NCBI RefSeq assembly: GCF_900103955.1
Contig: NZ_FNIL01000002.1
Coordinates: 204,475 to 268,474, forward strand
Length of the DNA stretch: 64,000 nt
Reading direction: 5' to 3'
From: Alkalicoccus daliensis
Lineage (GTDB): Bacteria; Bacillota; Bacilli; Bacillales; Salisediminibacteriaceae
The translations under genes and the position numbers were made by a program. Shown here piece after piece: positions 26,071 to 33,852 of the stretch (position 1 is the first letter of the stretch; every line of letters begins with the position of its first letter). The notes below the pieces were generated by a model, which saw nothing but the letters and a program-made list of their open reading frames with translations, was not told the DNA's origin and did not search any database.

Positions 26071-26361
26071 CTACGTATATTTCTGGAACAGCCGGTCGTA
26101 GGCGTGGGCAGATTCAAAATCTTTCTGGGTTAACCCTCCTTCATCAATCGTACTTAACTTCAGCGTCACCTGTTTATGATCAATAATTGTGTATGGATGG
26201 TGCTGCCGGTCCTCTGCAATCTGCGCGACAGACTGCACGAACTGAATTGCTTTCGGATAGGAAGAGAAAGTATATTTTTTGGCAATCCAGCTTTCCCCCT
26301 CCAGCTCCCAGCCGTCTGAATCTTCGATGTTCTGCGTTACTTCTTCTTTCGTTAACGTCAT
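26071..26361 (-). CDS. 4a-hydroxytetrahydrobiopterin dehydratase
   Basis: 96 residues of the DCoH/PhhB family. The signature EDRQHHPYTIIDHKQVTL carries the catalytic His-His-Pro and the later His. It dehydrates 4a-hydroxy-pterins formed by aromatic amino acid hydroxylases or may serve in molybdopterin metabolism. The ribosome site is AAGGAGG. Single gene. Confidence 0.93.
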   Translation of the reverse strand: MTLTKEEVTQNIEDSDGWELEGESWIAKKYTFSSYPKAIQFVQSVAQIAEDRQHHPYTIIDHKQVTLKLSTIDEGGLTQKDFESAHAYDRLFQKYT

Positions 26362-26510
26362 ATGTTCATTCCTCCTTTATAGTGTGAACATTCTGTCAAT
26401 TACCTGCATCATAGCATGTTCCGGGTTGATTGTATAGTTGTGTAAAAACAGGTTAGGACCATGCCCGGGAAGGGAATAACAGAGTAAAGAGAACGAAAGG
26501 GGCCGTGCAT

Positions 26511-27251
26511 ATGCTAGCTGCGGTAAAAGATAAATATTTTCAATTGCTGGCGAAAAGATCCATAAAAAAATTCGGGAGAGAAAAAATTCAGTCTCTTGTT
26601 ATCCCGGAGAAGCCAATGAGCGAATGGCGTGTTTCTTTTTTAACGACGGCAGGTGTACATTTGGCGGAGGAAGACCCTTTTGACGTAGAAGCAGGGGACT
26701 GGAGTGTACGCTTTATTCCCGCAGACACTGAACCTGAAAAGCTTACCGTGTCCCACACGCATTACGATACGAAGGCAGTAAAGGAAGATGTAAATACAGT
26801 ATTTCCGCTGCATGCACTGCGGGACCTGGAAGCGGAGAAAAAAATAGGGGCAGTCACGCCGACGCTGTTCGGGATGATGGGGTATATACCTAGGACAGAC
26901 AAGCTGATGAAAAAAAGCGTGCCTATTATCCTGAAGCGTCTGCAGGAGGAAAACGCAGATATTCTGCTGTTATCCCCCGGCTGATATATCTGCCATCAAT
27001 CGGTCGGATTGATACAGAAAGAAGTGGAAAAGGCAGGAATTGCTACAATGTCGATGACTCATTTTCCAGATTTAACAAAGCTTGTACATGCCCCGAGAGC
27101 GCTTCACATCAAGTTTCCGCTGGGAAGAACATTTGGCCAGCCGGAAAGAAAAGACCTGCAGAAGAAAATCACAGTCGATATGTTAGATAATCTCACAACA
27201 ATGGAGAAAGAAGACTTGAAAGTTCTCTCCTATCGATGGAAGAGGGACTAA
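26511..27251 (+). CDS. selenoprotein B family (glycine/D-proline reductase-like), UGA-encoded Sec
   Basis: One frame of 246 residues if the TGA at 26982-26984 is read as selenocysteine. Upstream it reads ...ADILLLSPG, then U158-Tyr-Ile-C161, then HQSVGLIQKEVEKAGI. A UxxC redox pair after LLLSPG followed by HQSVGL is what the GrdB/PrdB selenoprotein B family shows. The frame continues cleanly for 89 residues with HFPDLTKLVHAPRALHIKFPLGRTFGQP. A SECIS-like hairpin follows the TGA at the right distance. The ATG at 26511 is preferred over GTG at 26505 by spacing to AAAGGGG. Its substrate is unknown. If the cell lacks SelA/SelB it would be a broken gene. Confidence 0.85.
26995..27013 (+). promoter_or_regulatory. 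bacterial SECIS hairpin
   Basis: ATCAATC (26995-27001) pairs perfectly with GATTGAT (27007-27013); the loop is GGTCG. The loop begins 18 bases after the last base of the TGA and opens with GG, as in the E. coli fdhF element. It lies within the coding frame. Confidence 0.8.
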
Positions 27252-27351
27252 AGACTTATATTTCGTAAAAAGTATCAACTAATAGGTTTTTTGAACTACG
27301 AATTAGGGTATAATAAAGGAAATGTTATTAAAGGGGAAGATGGTGGAAATT

Positions 27352-28398
27352 ATGGAAGCATGTCAGCTTTGTCAGGGGAAAATTCCATTAAATGAATCAG
27401 GACGAATGATGTTATTCAGTTCAGTGCCGGGCGTGATCCGGACGCTGCACCGTGCATTCCGCAGAGTACAGACGGAATTCACCGAGGAAAACCGTCTGTT
27501 TGTAAATTATACTGCATGGATGGAACTGCAGCAGCATATGGAGCAGATTGAAAAAGTGCTTCCGGAAGAAGAGCAGGAGAGTCTCCGGGGAAGTCTCATC
27601 TCTGCAGAAGGAAACACTTATCTTCCGGGGAATGAATTTCCCATCCAGCAGCTGCGCGAGCAGATTGCTAATCCGATGTTCGTAAAGGTTATTCAGGAAA
27701 AATTGTTTCAATCCTATATGCAGCCGGTAATCGACACAAAAACCGGCAAGCCGTTCGGCTACGAGTTCCTCCTGCGGCCGAACAGTAAGCTGTATCCGTT
27801 CAACCCTGGCGAGCTGTTTGCTTTCTCCCAGCGGTCGGGACTGCAGTCTATGCTCGACAGCCAGGCCCGCATCAATGCCATCCGGACTGGCGCACACATG
27901 CTTGAGCGCGGGACGAAGCGGTTTATTAATTTTCTGCCCTCTTCCATTTATGATCCGCGCCACTGCCTGCAGAGCACTTTTAAAGCGGTGCGTGAATATA
28001 AAGTGGACCCTGATGATCTTGTTTTTGAAGTGGTGGAAACAGAAAAAATTGAAGATATTTCTCATCTGCAGTTTATCTTTGATGAATATAAGAAAGCAGG
28101 GATCCGCGTAGCGCTTGATGATCTGGGCAGCGGATATTCCACGGTGGAAGTAATGGAAGCCCTGCAGCCGGATTACGCAAAAATTGACCGGAAACTCGTG
28201 CAGGACTGTCATCTGCGCCCGGAAAAAATTGAGCAAATTAAGCAGTTAAAAGAATCTGCCGGGAAAATCGGGACGCTTCTGCTTGCAGAAGGTATTGAAA
28301 AACCCGAGGAGTACGAAGCAGTTAAACCAATTGTCGATTACGTTCAGGGATATTTCTTCGGCAAACCGCTGATTAAACCCGCAAAAGATCAAAAATAA
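27352..28398 (+). CDS. EAL domain cyclic-di-GMP phosphodiesterase
   Basis: 348 residues from MEACQLCQG (upstream in-frame ATGs are less well placed). A Cys-x-x-Cys pair (residues 4 and 7) opens the protein, then about 100 residues of unknown fold, then an EAL domain from residue 115. Catalytic residues: YEFLLRP at the EAL site, NFLPSS, FEVVETEKI, DDLGSG, YAKIDRKLV, LLAEGIEK, VQGYFFGKP. The signature reads EFL rather than EAL, but metal and base residues are kept, so activity is plausible. No GGDEF domain. Confidence 0.88.
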   Translation: MEACQLCQGKIPLNESGRMMLFSSVPGVIRTLHRAFRRVQTEFTEENRLFVNYTAWMELQQHMEQIEKVLPEEEQESLRGSLISAEGNTYLPGNEFPIQQLREQIANPMFVKVIQEKLFQSYMQPVIDTKTGKPFGYEFLLRPNSKLYPFNPGELFAFSQRSGLQSMLDSQARINAIRTGAHMLERGTKRFINFLPSSIYDPRHCLQSTFKAVREYKVDPDDLVFEVVETEKIEDISHLQFIFDEYKKAGIRVALDDLGSGYSTVEVMEALQPDYAKIDRKLVQDCHLRPEKIEQIKQLKESAGKIGTLLLAEGIEKPEEYEAVKPIVDYVQGYFFGKPLIKPAKDQK

Positions 28399-28409
28399 TT
28401 TGAAATGCT

Positions 28410-28451
28410 TAAAAACCTATCAGGACGGCGGACGTCAGGATAGGTTTTTTA
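28410..28451 (+). terminator. terminator after the EAL gene
   Basis: AAAACCTATC and GATAGGTTTTTT form the stem around a GC-rich loop (GGACGGCGGACGTCAG). Confidence 0.85.
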
Positions 28452-28473
28452 TTGAAAAGAAAGGAGTTATCTT

Positions 28474-29049
28474 ATGCGCATCATGTACATATACATGCAT
28501 CCTGCTTACGACAGCTTTAACGGAGCCATCTTTCAGGCTATCCAGGAAAAGCTGCCGGAAGTAGATGTTTTTTCTCCAGGTACAGAAAGCTTCGAACCGA
28601 AACTTACGATAGAAGAATATCAGGCATCGATGGAAGGACACTACGCTCCGGATGTGAAAGAGGCGCAGGCAGCGCTGCAGAAGGCAGATCACGTAATTTT
28701 TCAGTTTCCACTTTGGTGGGGGTCTTTTCCCGCGCCTGGGAAGGGATTCATCGACCGGGTGTTTGCCTATGGCATCGCCTACGAGCTCGAAGGGGAAACG
28801 CCTGTCCCGCTGCTTAACGGCACAAAGGCATCTCTCGTTTTTACCACAGGATCCCCGCCGGACGAATTTCATACCGCGGGGCTGTATGAAAATGTTGTCA
28901 CCGGGATTGATAAGCATTTGCTTCAGTTCTGCGGGCTAGAGCTTGCAGAAGTGCTGCATTTTGGGGACGTCATCCAGGAAAGCGATGAAGCGAGGCAGAA
29001 AATGCTGGAAAAAGCAGCGGCGTTCGCAGAAACGCTCCACGGCAAATAA
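28474..29049 (+). CDS. NAD(P)H-dependent quinone oxidoreductase, flavodoxin-like fold
   Basis: 191 residues. YMHPAYDSFNGAI begins the FMN/FAD-binding fold, HVIFQFPLWWGSFPAPGKGFIDRVF is the strongly conserved cofactor segment, and LVFTTGSPPDEF follows. The family (KefF, YwrO, NQO-like) reduces quinones by two electrons. The ribosome site is AAAGGAG. It sits between two terminators and is a single-gene unit. Confidence 0.9.
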   Translation: MRIMYIYMHPAYDSFNGAIFQAIQEKLPEVDVFSPGTESFEPKLTIEEYQASMEGHYAPDVKEAQAALQKADHVIFQFPLWWGSFPAPGKGFIDRVFAYGIAYELEGETPVPLLNGTKASLVFTTGSPPDEFHTAGLYENVVTGIDKHLLQFCGLELAEVLHFGDVIQESDEARQKMLEKAAAFAETLHGK

Positions 29050-29060
29050 AAATGTATACA

Positions 29061-29098
29061 AAAAAGCTGCAGATCAAAGTTACACGCTGCAGCTTTTT
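29061..29098. terminator. bidirectional terminator
   Basis: Perfect arms AAAAAGCTGCAG and CTGCAGCTTTTT between convergent genes. Confidence 0.88.
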
Positions 29099-29104
29099 CG
29101 TATT

Positions 29105-29881
29105 TTATTCCTCCTGTCCTTTATCAAGCGGAACAGTCAGCGACAGCCGCCATTGCGGGAGGGAGGTGGTTGTACGCTGTATTTGCAGCGTGACAGGGAA
29201 GGAAAATTCCTGGCTGAACTGCAGATCCACTTCTGCGTAGGGACCATCCTGCTCAATATTTTTAAAAAGGGGATAAATTCGTTCTCCTTCTTTTTCCTGC
29301 ATGAAGGAGTACTGAATTTCCCGCTGCCTGGCAGCACTGTGCTGGTCTTCCAGCGTAAAGCGGAGCCGCTGTTCCTGCGCAGTCACGTTCACCAGGGCAA
29401 GATCTCCCTGAAATACTGCCTCCATTTCTTCTTCTGTTATGACATACTCGTAACCGGAAGCATACAGCTGCGGTACAAGCAGGAAGGGGAGGTGGAGCTG
29501 TTTTCCCGCTGTATTGTTCGGCGGCGGTCCCGCTTCAATCGTTATTCCCAGCTGGTGGGAAGAAAGAGAGCTGCCCCGAAAATCATCCTCATGATAAGTA
29601 ACGTCATACACTTCATAGGGAATCCCTTCTTCATCATACAGAAATGCAGGCAAATCAAACTCGTAGTCACCGCTGCTAATCTGTGTTTCATCCTCGTGGG
29701 CTGCAATAAAATAAAGATGCATCTTATTATCTTCTATCTCTGTCCCCTGATAAGCAAGCCAAAAAGGTTCCTGGGAAATAGATTCTGTAAGAGGAAGGGA
29801 TGATTCGGATTCATTTTCTTCGGAGGCTGTATTGCTGCATCCTGCAAGAATTATTAAAGCAAGCCATAAAAGCCATTTCAT
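29105..29881 (-). CDS. lipoprotein of unknown function
   Basis: 258 residues. Signal MKWLLWLALIILAGC with lipobox LAGC; the mature part is beta-rich and acidic (AFLYDEEGIPYEVYDVTYHEDDFRG, VTLQIQRTTTS). No family is recognised. The start is chosen after AAAGGATGAGTTTG; an ATG three codons earlier exists. It lies downstream of nothing on this strand and ends at a shared terminator. Confidence 0.7.
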   Translation of the reverse strand: MKWLLWLALIILAGCSNTASEENESESSLPLTESISQEPFWLAYQGTEIEDNKMHLYFIAAHEDETQISSGDYEFDLPAFLYDEEGIPYEVYDVTYHEDDFRGSSLSSHQLGITIEAGPPPNNTAGKQLHLPFLLVPQLYASGYEYVITEEEMEAVFQGDLALVNVTAQEQRLRFTLEDQHSAARQREIQYSFMQEKEGERIYPLFKNIEQDGPYAEVDLQFSQEFSFPVTLQIQRTTTSLPQWRLSLTVPLDKGQEE

Positions 29882-30095
29882 CAAACTCATCCTTTGTTCA
29901 CTCATTTGAACGATTTTGTTAAATCAATTTTACTACGAATTCCGTTTCCTATGGGAAAGATAGAGAAAATCTTCTGCACAAGACGAAATTTTCTATATTA
30001 TTCTGGAAAAATAAGTTAATATATAGATATTATCGCTTTCTACCGATATTTAATAAAAACATCCACTTATACATTTTTAGTAAAGGAGGACTCGT

Positions 30096-30551
30096 ATGAG
30101 TTTATTTAAAAGGTTATTACTTTCTGCACTCATTTTAGCTGTCTTTTCCAGCGGTTATCTACTAGGAAGTTTTCAAGGGACCGCGGTGTCGAAAGAACTG
30201 AGAATCGGGTATCAAAACAGTTCGCATTCCGGCCAGATTGATTATCCTTATATTTTCACAGATACGAAGGATGATACGGTTATTGATAATTTCTTAATGA
30301 TTTATTTGTACCCAGATAAGGTGGAGGAAGCAGAGGTAAACTTAGAAAATCCGGATCTCTATGTACTCATGCTCAACCCGGATCGCGGGATAGGTATGAT
30401 TGACTCCAGGATTTGGTTCCAGAAAGAAGAGGCAGTGATCGCAGAGCGAATCGGAGAAACCTGGGAGGAAGTTGAGTATTTTCAAGTCGATAAGAATACT
30501 GCTGATTATATAAAAGAAGTCATAGAAGAGGAAGCAGGAGAAGCTGAATAA
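30096..30551 (+). CDS. membrane-anchored protein of unknown function
   Basis: 151 residues. One N-terminal membrane segment (about 5-25, SALILAVFSSGYLLGSF) precedes an outside domain with DDTVIDNFLMIYLYPDKVEEAEV and VLMLNPDRGIGMIDS. The ribosome site is AAAGGAGG. No family is recognised. Acidic tail. Confidence 0.65.
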   Translation: MSLFKRLLLSALILAVFSSGYLLGSFQGTAVSKELRIGYQNSSHSGQIDYPYIFTDTKDDTVIDNFLMIYLYPDKVEEAEVNLENPDLYVLMLNPDRGIGMIDSRIWFQKEEAVIAERIGETWEEVEYFQVDKNTADYIKEVIEEEAGEAE

Positions 30552-30592
30552 GAAAGCAGCGTCTGAAGAAAGGGAAATAAGTGTCTTTACAT

Positions 30593-30633
30593 AAGAAACC
30601 TGCCCGGAATTGGCGCCGGACAGGTTTCTTACA
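30593..30633. terminator. bidirectional terminator
   Basis: AAGAAACCTGCCCGG and CCGGACAGGTTTCTT form a long stem with one mismatch between the membrane-anchored gene and the convergent kamA-like gene. Confidence 0.85.
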
Positions 30634-30636
30634 TAA

Positions 30637-31812
30637 TTATTTTGTTTCGAGTACTTCTTTTTCTTTCTGGCTGATTTTATCATTGGCTCCCTGGAAGTCG
30701 ACCCACTTTTTCTGTGGTGCTCTCCAGTGCGCTTCATTGCCGGGAAGGTCATCAAACCATGCTGCATCGTCCGGACAGTCAAGCACCATGAATTTGCCGT
30801 ACTCATTGTCTCTGGACTGATGATACTTCAGGTAAGCTTTTCCGTCTTCAATCGCAAGGATCTCAATTTTTCCGGAAGTGTGGCTCATAGAAAGGCGTAC
30901 ACGTTTTCCGAGACCGGAAGTTTTCGCTTTCGCCTGCTCTGTAATTTCATACGCTTCCTTCAGGGAAAGCACGAAATCGTTGTTTCCTGCAACCGGACGG
31001 TTGATAAAGAAGTAGTAAGGTGTAACCCCTGCCCAGGAAAGCTTATCAAGCAGTTCTGCAAGCACTTCCGGATCATCATTGATGCCGCGCAGCACCGGCG
31101 TCTGGTTTACGACAATTGCTCCGGCGTTATGCAGGAATTCAAAGCCTTTTTTCGCTTCTTCTGTAATTTCACGCGGATGGTTAATGTGCGCCATCACGTA
31201 GATTCGCTGCTCCGGAGTGGAAAATTCGCGGATCAGATCATGGAGGTCCTGGTCTTCATAAATGCGCATCGGGTTGAAAACCGGCATTTTTGAACCGAGA
31301 CGGATAATCTTCACGTGCGGGATTTCCCGGAGCTGCTCGATAATTTTACGGAGCTTGCGCGTCGCAAGAATTAAGGAGTCACCGCCTGTAAGAAGCACGT
31401 TCGTAATTTCAGGATGTTCACGGATATATTCGATGCCGGGAGATACATCAGACATCGCTTCTTTGATATCATTACGGAAGAGCCGCTTACGGAAGCAGTA
31501 CCGGCAGTAAGCACCGCACACTTCAGAGACGATAAGCAGGGCAGTCTGGTCATATTTATGCTGGCAGCCTGGAACAACATAGTTCGTATCTTCATCAGAG
31601 GAATCCCAGCGTCCGTACTCCTCGAGTTCTCCTTCGTTCGGGATAACGAGTTTTCGGATCGGGTCTTTCGGATCTCCCCAGTCGATGAGACCTAAATAAT
31701 ATTCATTCACACGGAAAACAAATTTCTCCGTTATTTGTTTGAGTTTTGCTTTTTCCTCATCTGATAAGTGCGGGACTTTTTCAATGTTCATAATATACTT
31801 TGGCTGTGCCAT
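30637..31812 (-). CDS. KamA family radical SAM protein (lysine 2,3-aminomutase-like)
   Basis: 391 residues. The iron-sulfur motif C99GAYC103RYC106 follows VSEVCG; LLTGGDSLIL, IRLGSKMPVFNPMRI, AHINHPREIT and the PLP-lysine-like HTSGKIEI are present. The family moves an amino group by a radical mechanism using SAM and PLP. It is shorter than the classical lysine 2,3-aminomutase of Bacillus (about 470 residues). In halophiles such enzymes make the osmolyte N-acetyl-beta-lysine with AblB, but no ablB is adjacent, so the substrate is open. Confidence 0.88.
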   Translation of the reverse strand: MAQPKYIMNIEKVPHLSDEEKAKLKQITEKFVFRVNEYYLGLIDWGDPKDPIRKLVIPNEGELEEYGRWDSSDEDTNYVVPGCQHKYDQTALLIVSEVCGAYCRYCFRKRLFRNDIKEAMSDVSPGIEYIREHPEITNVLLTGGDSLILATRKLRKIIEQLREIPHVKIIRLGSKMPVFNPMRIYEDQDLHDLIREFSTPEQRIYVMAHINHPREITEEAKKGFEFLHNAGAIVVNQTPVLRGINDDPEVLAELLDKLSWAGVTPYYFFINRPVAGNNDFVLSLKEAYEITEQAKAKTSGLGKRVRLSMSHTSGKIEILAIEDGKAYLKYHQSRDNEYGKFMVLDCPDDAAWFDDLPGNEAHWRAPQKKWVDFQGANDKISQKEKEVLETK

Positions 31813-32005
31813 GATGTATCTCCCCTTTCGAAGTTCTTATCTTATTAAAACACAAGCTTCAAAATTGGTCAAAAATGGTTGAAAACTTTGAAAATTAGCA
31901 CAAAAGTGAATGATATCTTTCATTTTTTAAAGCGCTTTCCTGATTGCTCCGGACTACAAATTTTTCTTCAGATCAAGTAAACTAAAGAGAGAGGAGAGTG
32001 GTTGG

Positions 32006-32866
32006 ATGAGTGATATGGATGTGTTTGCAAAAATCAGCCGCGAGCAGGCCTCGCTGAGTAAATCCCATAAAAAAATTGCCCGATATTTAATAGAGCACCG
32101 GGAGGCAGCACCATTTCTTACTGCATCCCGCCTGGCGCAGAATGCAGAGGTGGGGGAGGCGACGGTGATCCGTTTTGCCACAGTGCTCGGATACCGCGGC
32201 TATCCGGATCTCCAGCGCCATCTGCAGGAAGCACTGCAGAAAAAGCTTACGTCCGCAGAAGTGCTGAAACGAACGACCCAGGGAACGGAAAAATCGAAAG
32301 AAACCATCCGCGAAGTACTGACGGATGATATTCATAATTTAAATACGACCATGGAGCAGATAAGTCCGGAAGAATTTGAAGCGATCGTGATGGATTTAAT
32401 TCAGGCAAAAAGAATTTATATCGTTGCTTACCGGAGTGCGGCAAGCATTGGTTCCTATCTTGCTTTTTATCTGGATCTTGTACTGCAGAATACAGAATTA
32501 ATTGAAGAAGCGGATGGGGTATCAGAGCATCTGCTTGATATTACGGAGGAAGATGTAGTGCTCGGTCTGGGATTTGCGCGTTACACGAAGAGGACGGTGG
32601 AAGTGATGAAGTACGTGAAAGCGCGCGGCGCAAACACGATCGTTATGACGGATCACCTCTTAAGCCCGCTGTATCCCTATGGAAACAAACATCTGATCAC
32701 CGCAACGGAAATCAATTCGTTTATCGATTCCTTTGCAGCGCCGATGAGCGTCGCAAGTGCCCTGATTACCGCGCTCACTCGCTCCGAGCATAAAAAAGTA
32801 GCAAAACGGCTGGAGGAGCTGGAGACACTTTGGGAAACGTTTGACGTTTTTTATGATGGAAAATAA
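32006..32866 (+). CDS. MurR/RpiR family transcriptional regulator
   Basis: 286 residues. An N-terminal HTH (about 20-75: LIEHREAAPFLTASRLAQNAEVGEATVIRFATVLGYRGYPDLQ) is followed by a SIS sugar-phosphate domain (about 125-260: RIYIVAYRSAASIGSYLAFYLDLVL). Such proteins sense phosphosugars or amino-sugar phosphates. The target operon is not adjacent; the downstream neighbour is a repeat island, then a TRAP transporter on the other strand. The ATG follows GAGGAGAG. Confidence 0.9.
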   Translation: MSDMDVFAKISREQASLSKSHKKIARYLIEHREAAPFLTASRLAQNAEVGEATVIRFATVLGYRGYPDLQRHLQEALQKKLTSAEVLKRTTQGTEKSKETIREVLTDDIHNLNTTMEQISPEEFEAIVMDLIQAKRIYIVAYRSAASIGSYLAFYLDLVLQNTELIEEADGVSEHLLDITEEDVVLGLGFARYTKRTVEVMKYVKARGANTIVMTDHLLSPLYPYGNKHLITATEINSFIDSFAAPMSVASALITALTRSEHKKVAKRLEELETLWETFDVFYDGK

Positions 32867-32976
32867 TAATGATTTCAGTTCAATTAAATGAAGAAACGGT
32901 GAATTCGTCGTCTGTTAGTCATTATAATTAGATACTGTGTAAAAGAAATAAATAGAAAAATAACCCAACTGAATGG

Positions 32977-33013
32977 AAAAAGAGGATGCCCACGAAGGAC
33001 ATCCTCTTTCTTA
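32977..33013 (+). terminator. terminator of the RpiR gene (left copy of a duplicated hairpin)
   Basis: AAAGAGGATG (32979-32988) pairs with CATCCTCTTT (33000-33009). An almost identical hairpin with the same trailing CTTA lies at 33814-33846. Confidence 0.8.
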
Positions 33014-33049
33014 TGAATTAGCTCTGTTAATGCTCGTTATTGATAAGAG

Positions 33050-33280
33050 AAAACTTCACTAGCCTGCCGTGGACGAGCTCCTTCGCTGTGATCTGCCGAG
33101 TTCGTTCTTCCAGAGGCTGTGAGAACTTTCTCAGCCGAAAGCTTTTACGTAGCCGACCAAAGGATTTTAAAGTCATCTTCACGATCTCTATAAAGATGAA
33201 TGCTGGTCGGGTGGAGCAATGCTCTCTCTAACACAGGCGTCCACCGGTTTTCGCTTCGTTCTTCCTTTTTAAAACAAAAG
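33050..33280. repeat. B-like intergenic element, diverged
   Basis: Holds AGCCTGCCGTGGACGAGCTC, an inner hairpin TCATCTT/AAGATGA with a 13-base loop, and CACAGGCGTCCACCGG near GCTTCG. These pieces parallel the ends of the element at 16003, but the centre is rearranged. No gene is evident. Confidence 0.5.
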
Positions 33281-33321
33281 ATAGGGACTGTTCCTTTCTA
33301 CTTTCTTCTCCTAAATAAAAC

Positions 33322-33590
33322 AAAGCCAAGGCGAGTTTTCAAGACGCCTGCGGAAAAAGAAAGCGTGAAGATCGAAAGTTTGTCCGGTCTCTGGACAAAC
33401 TTACAAAGGAGGAGTGAAGCCAGCCAGGGTTTTGAATGTTCGTAAGACGGTCTTGGTCTTACGAACATTGGCTGCGCGAAACCCTACTCTCTTGTAAGGA
33501 GGGATAGCTGAAGGATTTCTCCGCGGCAAGCGAAGAAAAAAGAGCCACAGGCGTAGTTTCCTTATATCAACACCTGCTTTTAACAGAGAC
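33322..33590 (+). ncRNA. structured element A, copy 2
   Basis: Outer helix 33344-33353 with 33545-33554 (one mismatch). Hairpin AAGTTTGTCC (33376-33385) with GGACAAACTT (33393-33402). Hairpin AATGTTCGTAAGAC (33435-33448) with GTCTTACGAACATT (33456-33469). CAGCC (33421-33425) pairs with GGCTG (33470-33474), and AGGGTTT (33426-33432) with AAACCCT (33479-33485), crossing to form a pseudoknot. Each helix also exists in copy 1 (9186-9440) with different bases. No protein gene is associated. Confidence 0.78.
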
Positions 33591-33621
33591 ACTCATGTAA
33601 AATTTTTGCACCATGAAGTAT

Positions 33622-33790
33622 GAAAATTAATACTGCTGTGTAACGAAGGAGAGGACGCCCAAAGGACTAGCGCAGTTGGAGAATCCATTTTGGCGGACGT
33701 TCTTTCCGCCAAAATTAGTCGAGAACAAGCCCTTGGGCAAGCCTCTCCGAAAGTGAAGCAGCAGTATTACTTCTTTTTAGCGGAACTTTT
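33622..33790 (-). repeat. scaffold family B element, copy 2
   Basis: Reverse complement of the element at 9008. The central hairpin is perfect here: ATTTTGGCGGA pairs with TCCGCCAAAAT. It abuts element A, as does the copy at 9008, but element A is flipped relative to it. Confidence 0.75.
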
Positions 33791-33813
33791 GTTTTCAAGG
33801 TAGCTTACAAATA

Positions 33814-33848
33814 AAAGAGGATGCCCTATAAGCGGGCATCCTCTTTCT
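33814..33848. terminator. terminator of the TRAP permease gene (right copy of a duplicated hairpin)
   Basis: Perfect 13-base arms AAAGAGGATGCCC and GGGCATCCTCTTT. Together with the copy at 32979 it brackets the repeat island. Confidence 0.85.
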
Positions 33849-33852
33849 TAGA

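Noticed and set aside
26505..26984. A truncated 158-residue protein ending at TGA
   Set aside because: Homology-like coding continues in frame for 89 residues and a SECIS hairpin follows, so a selenocysteine codon is more likely than a true stop.
28943..29803. A 286-codon plus-strand frame
   Set aside because: It covers a terminator and the antisense of a lipoprotein gene with a signal peptide; no ribosome site.
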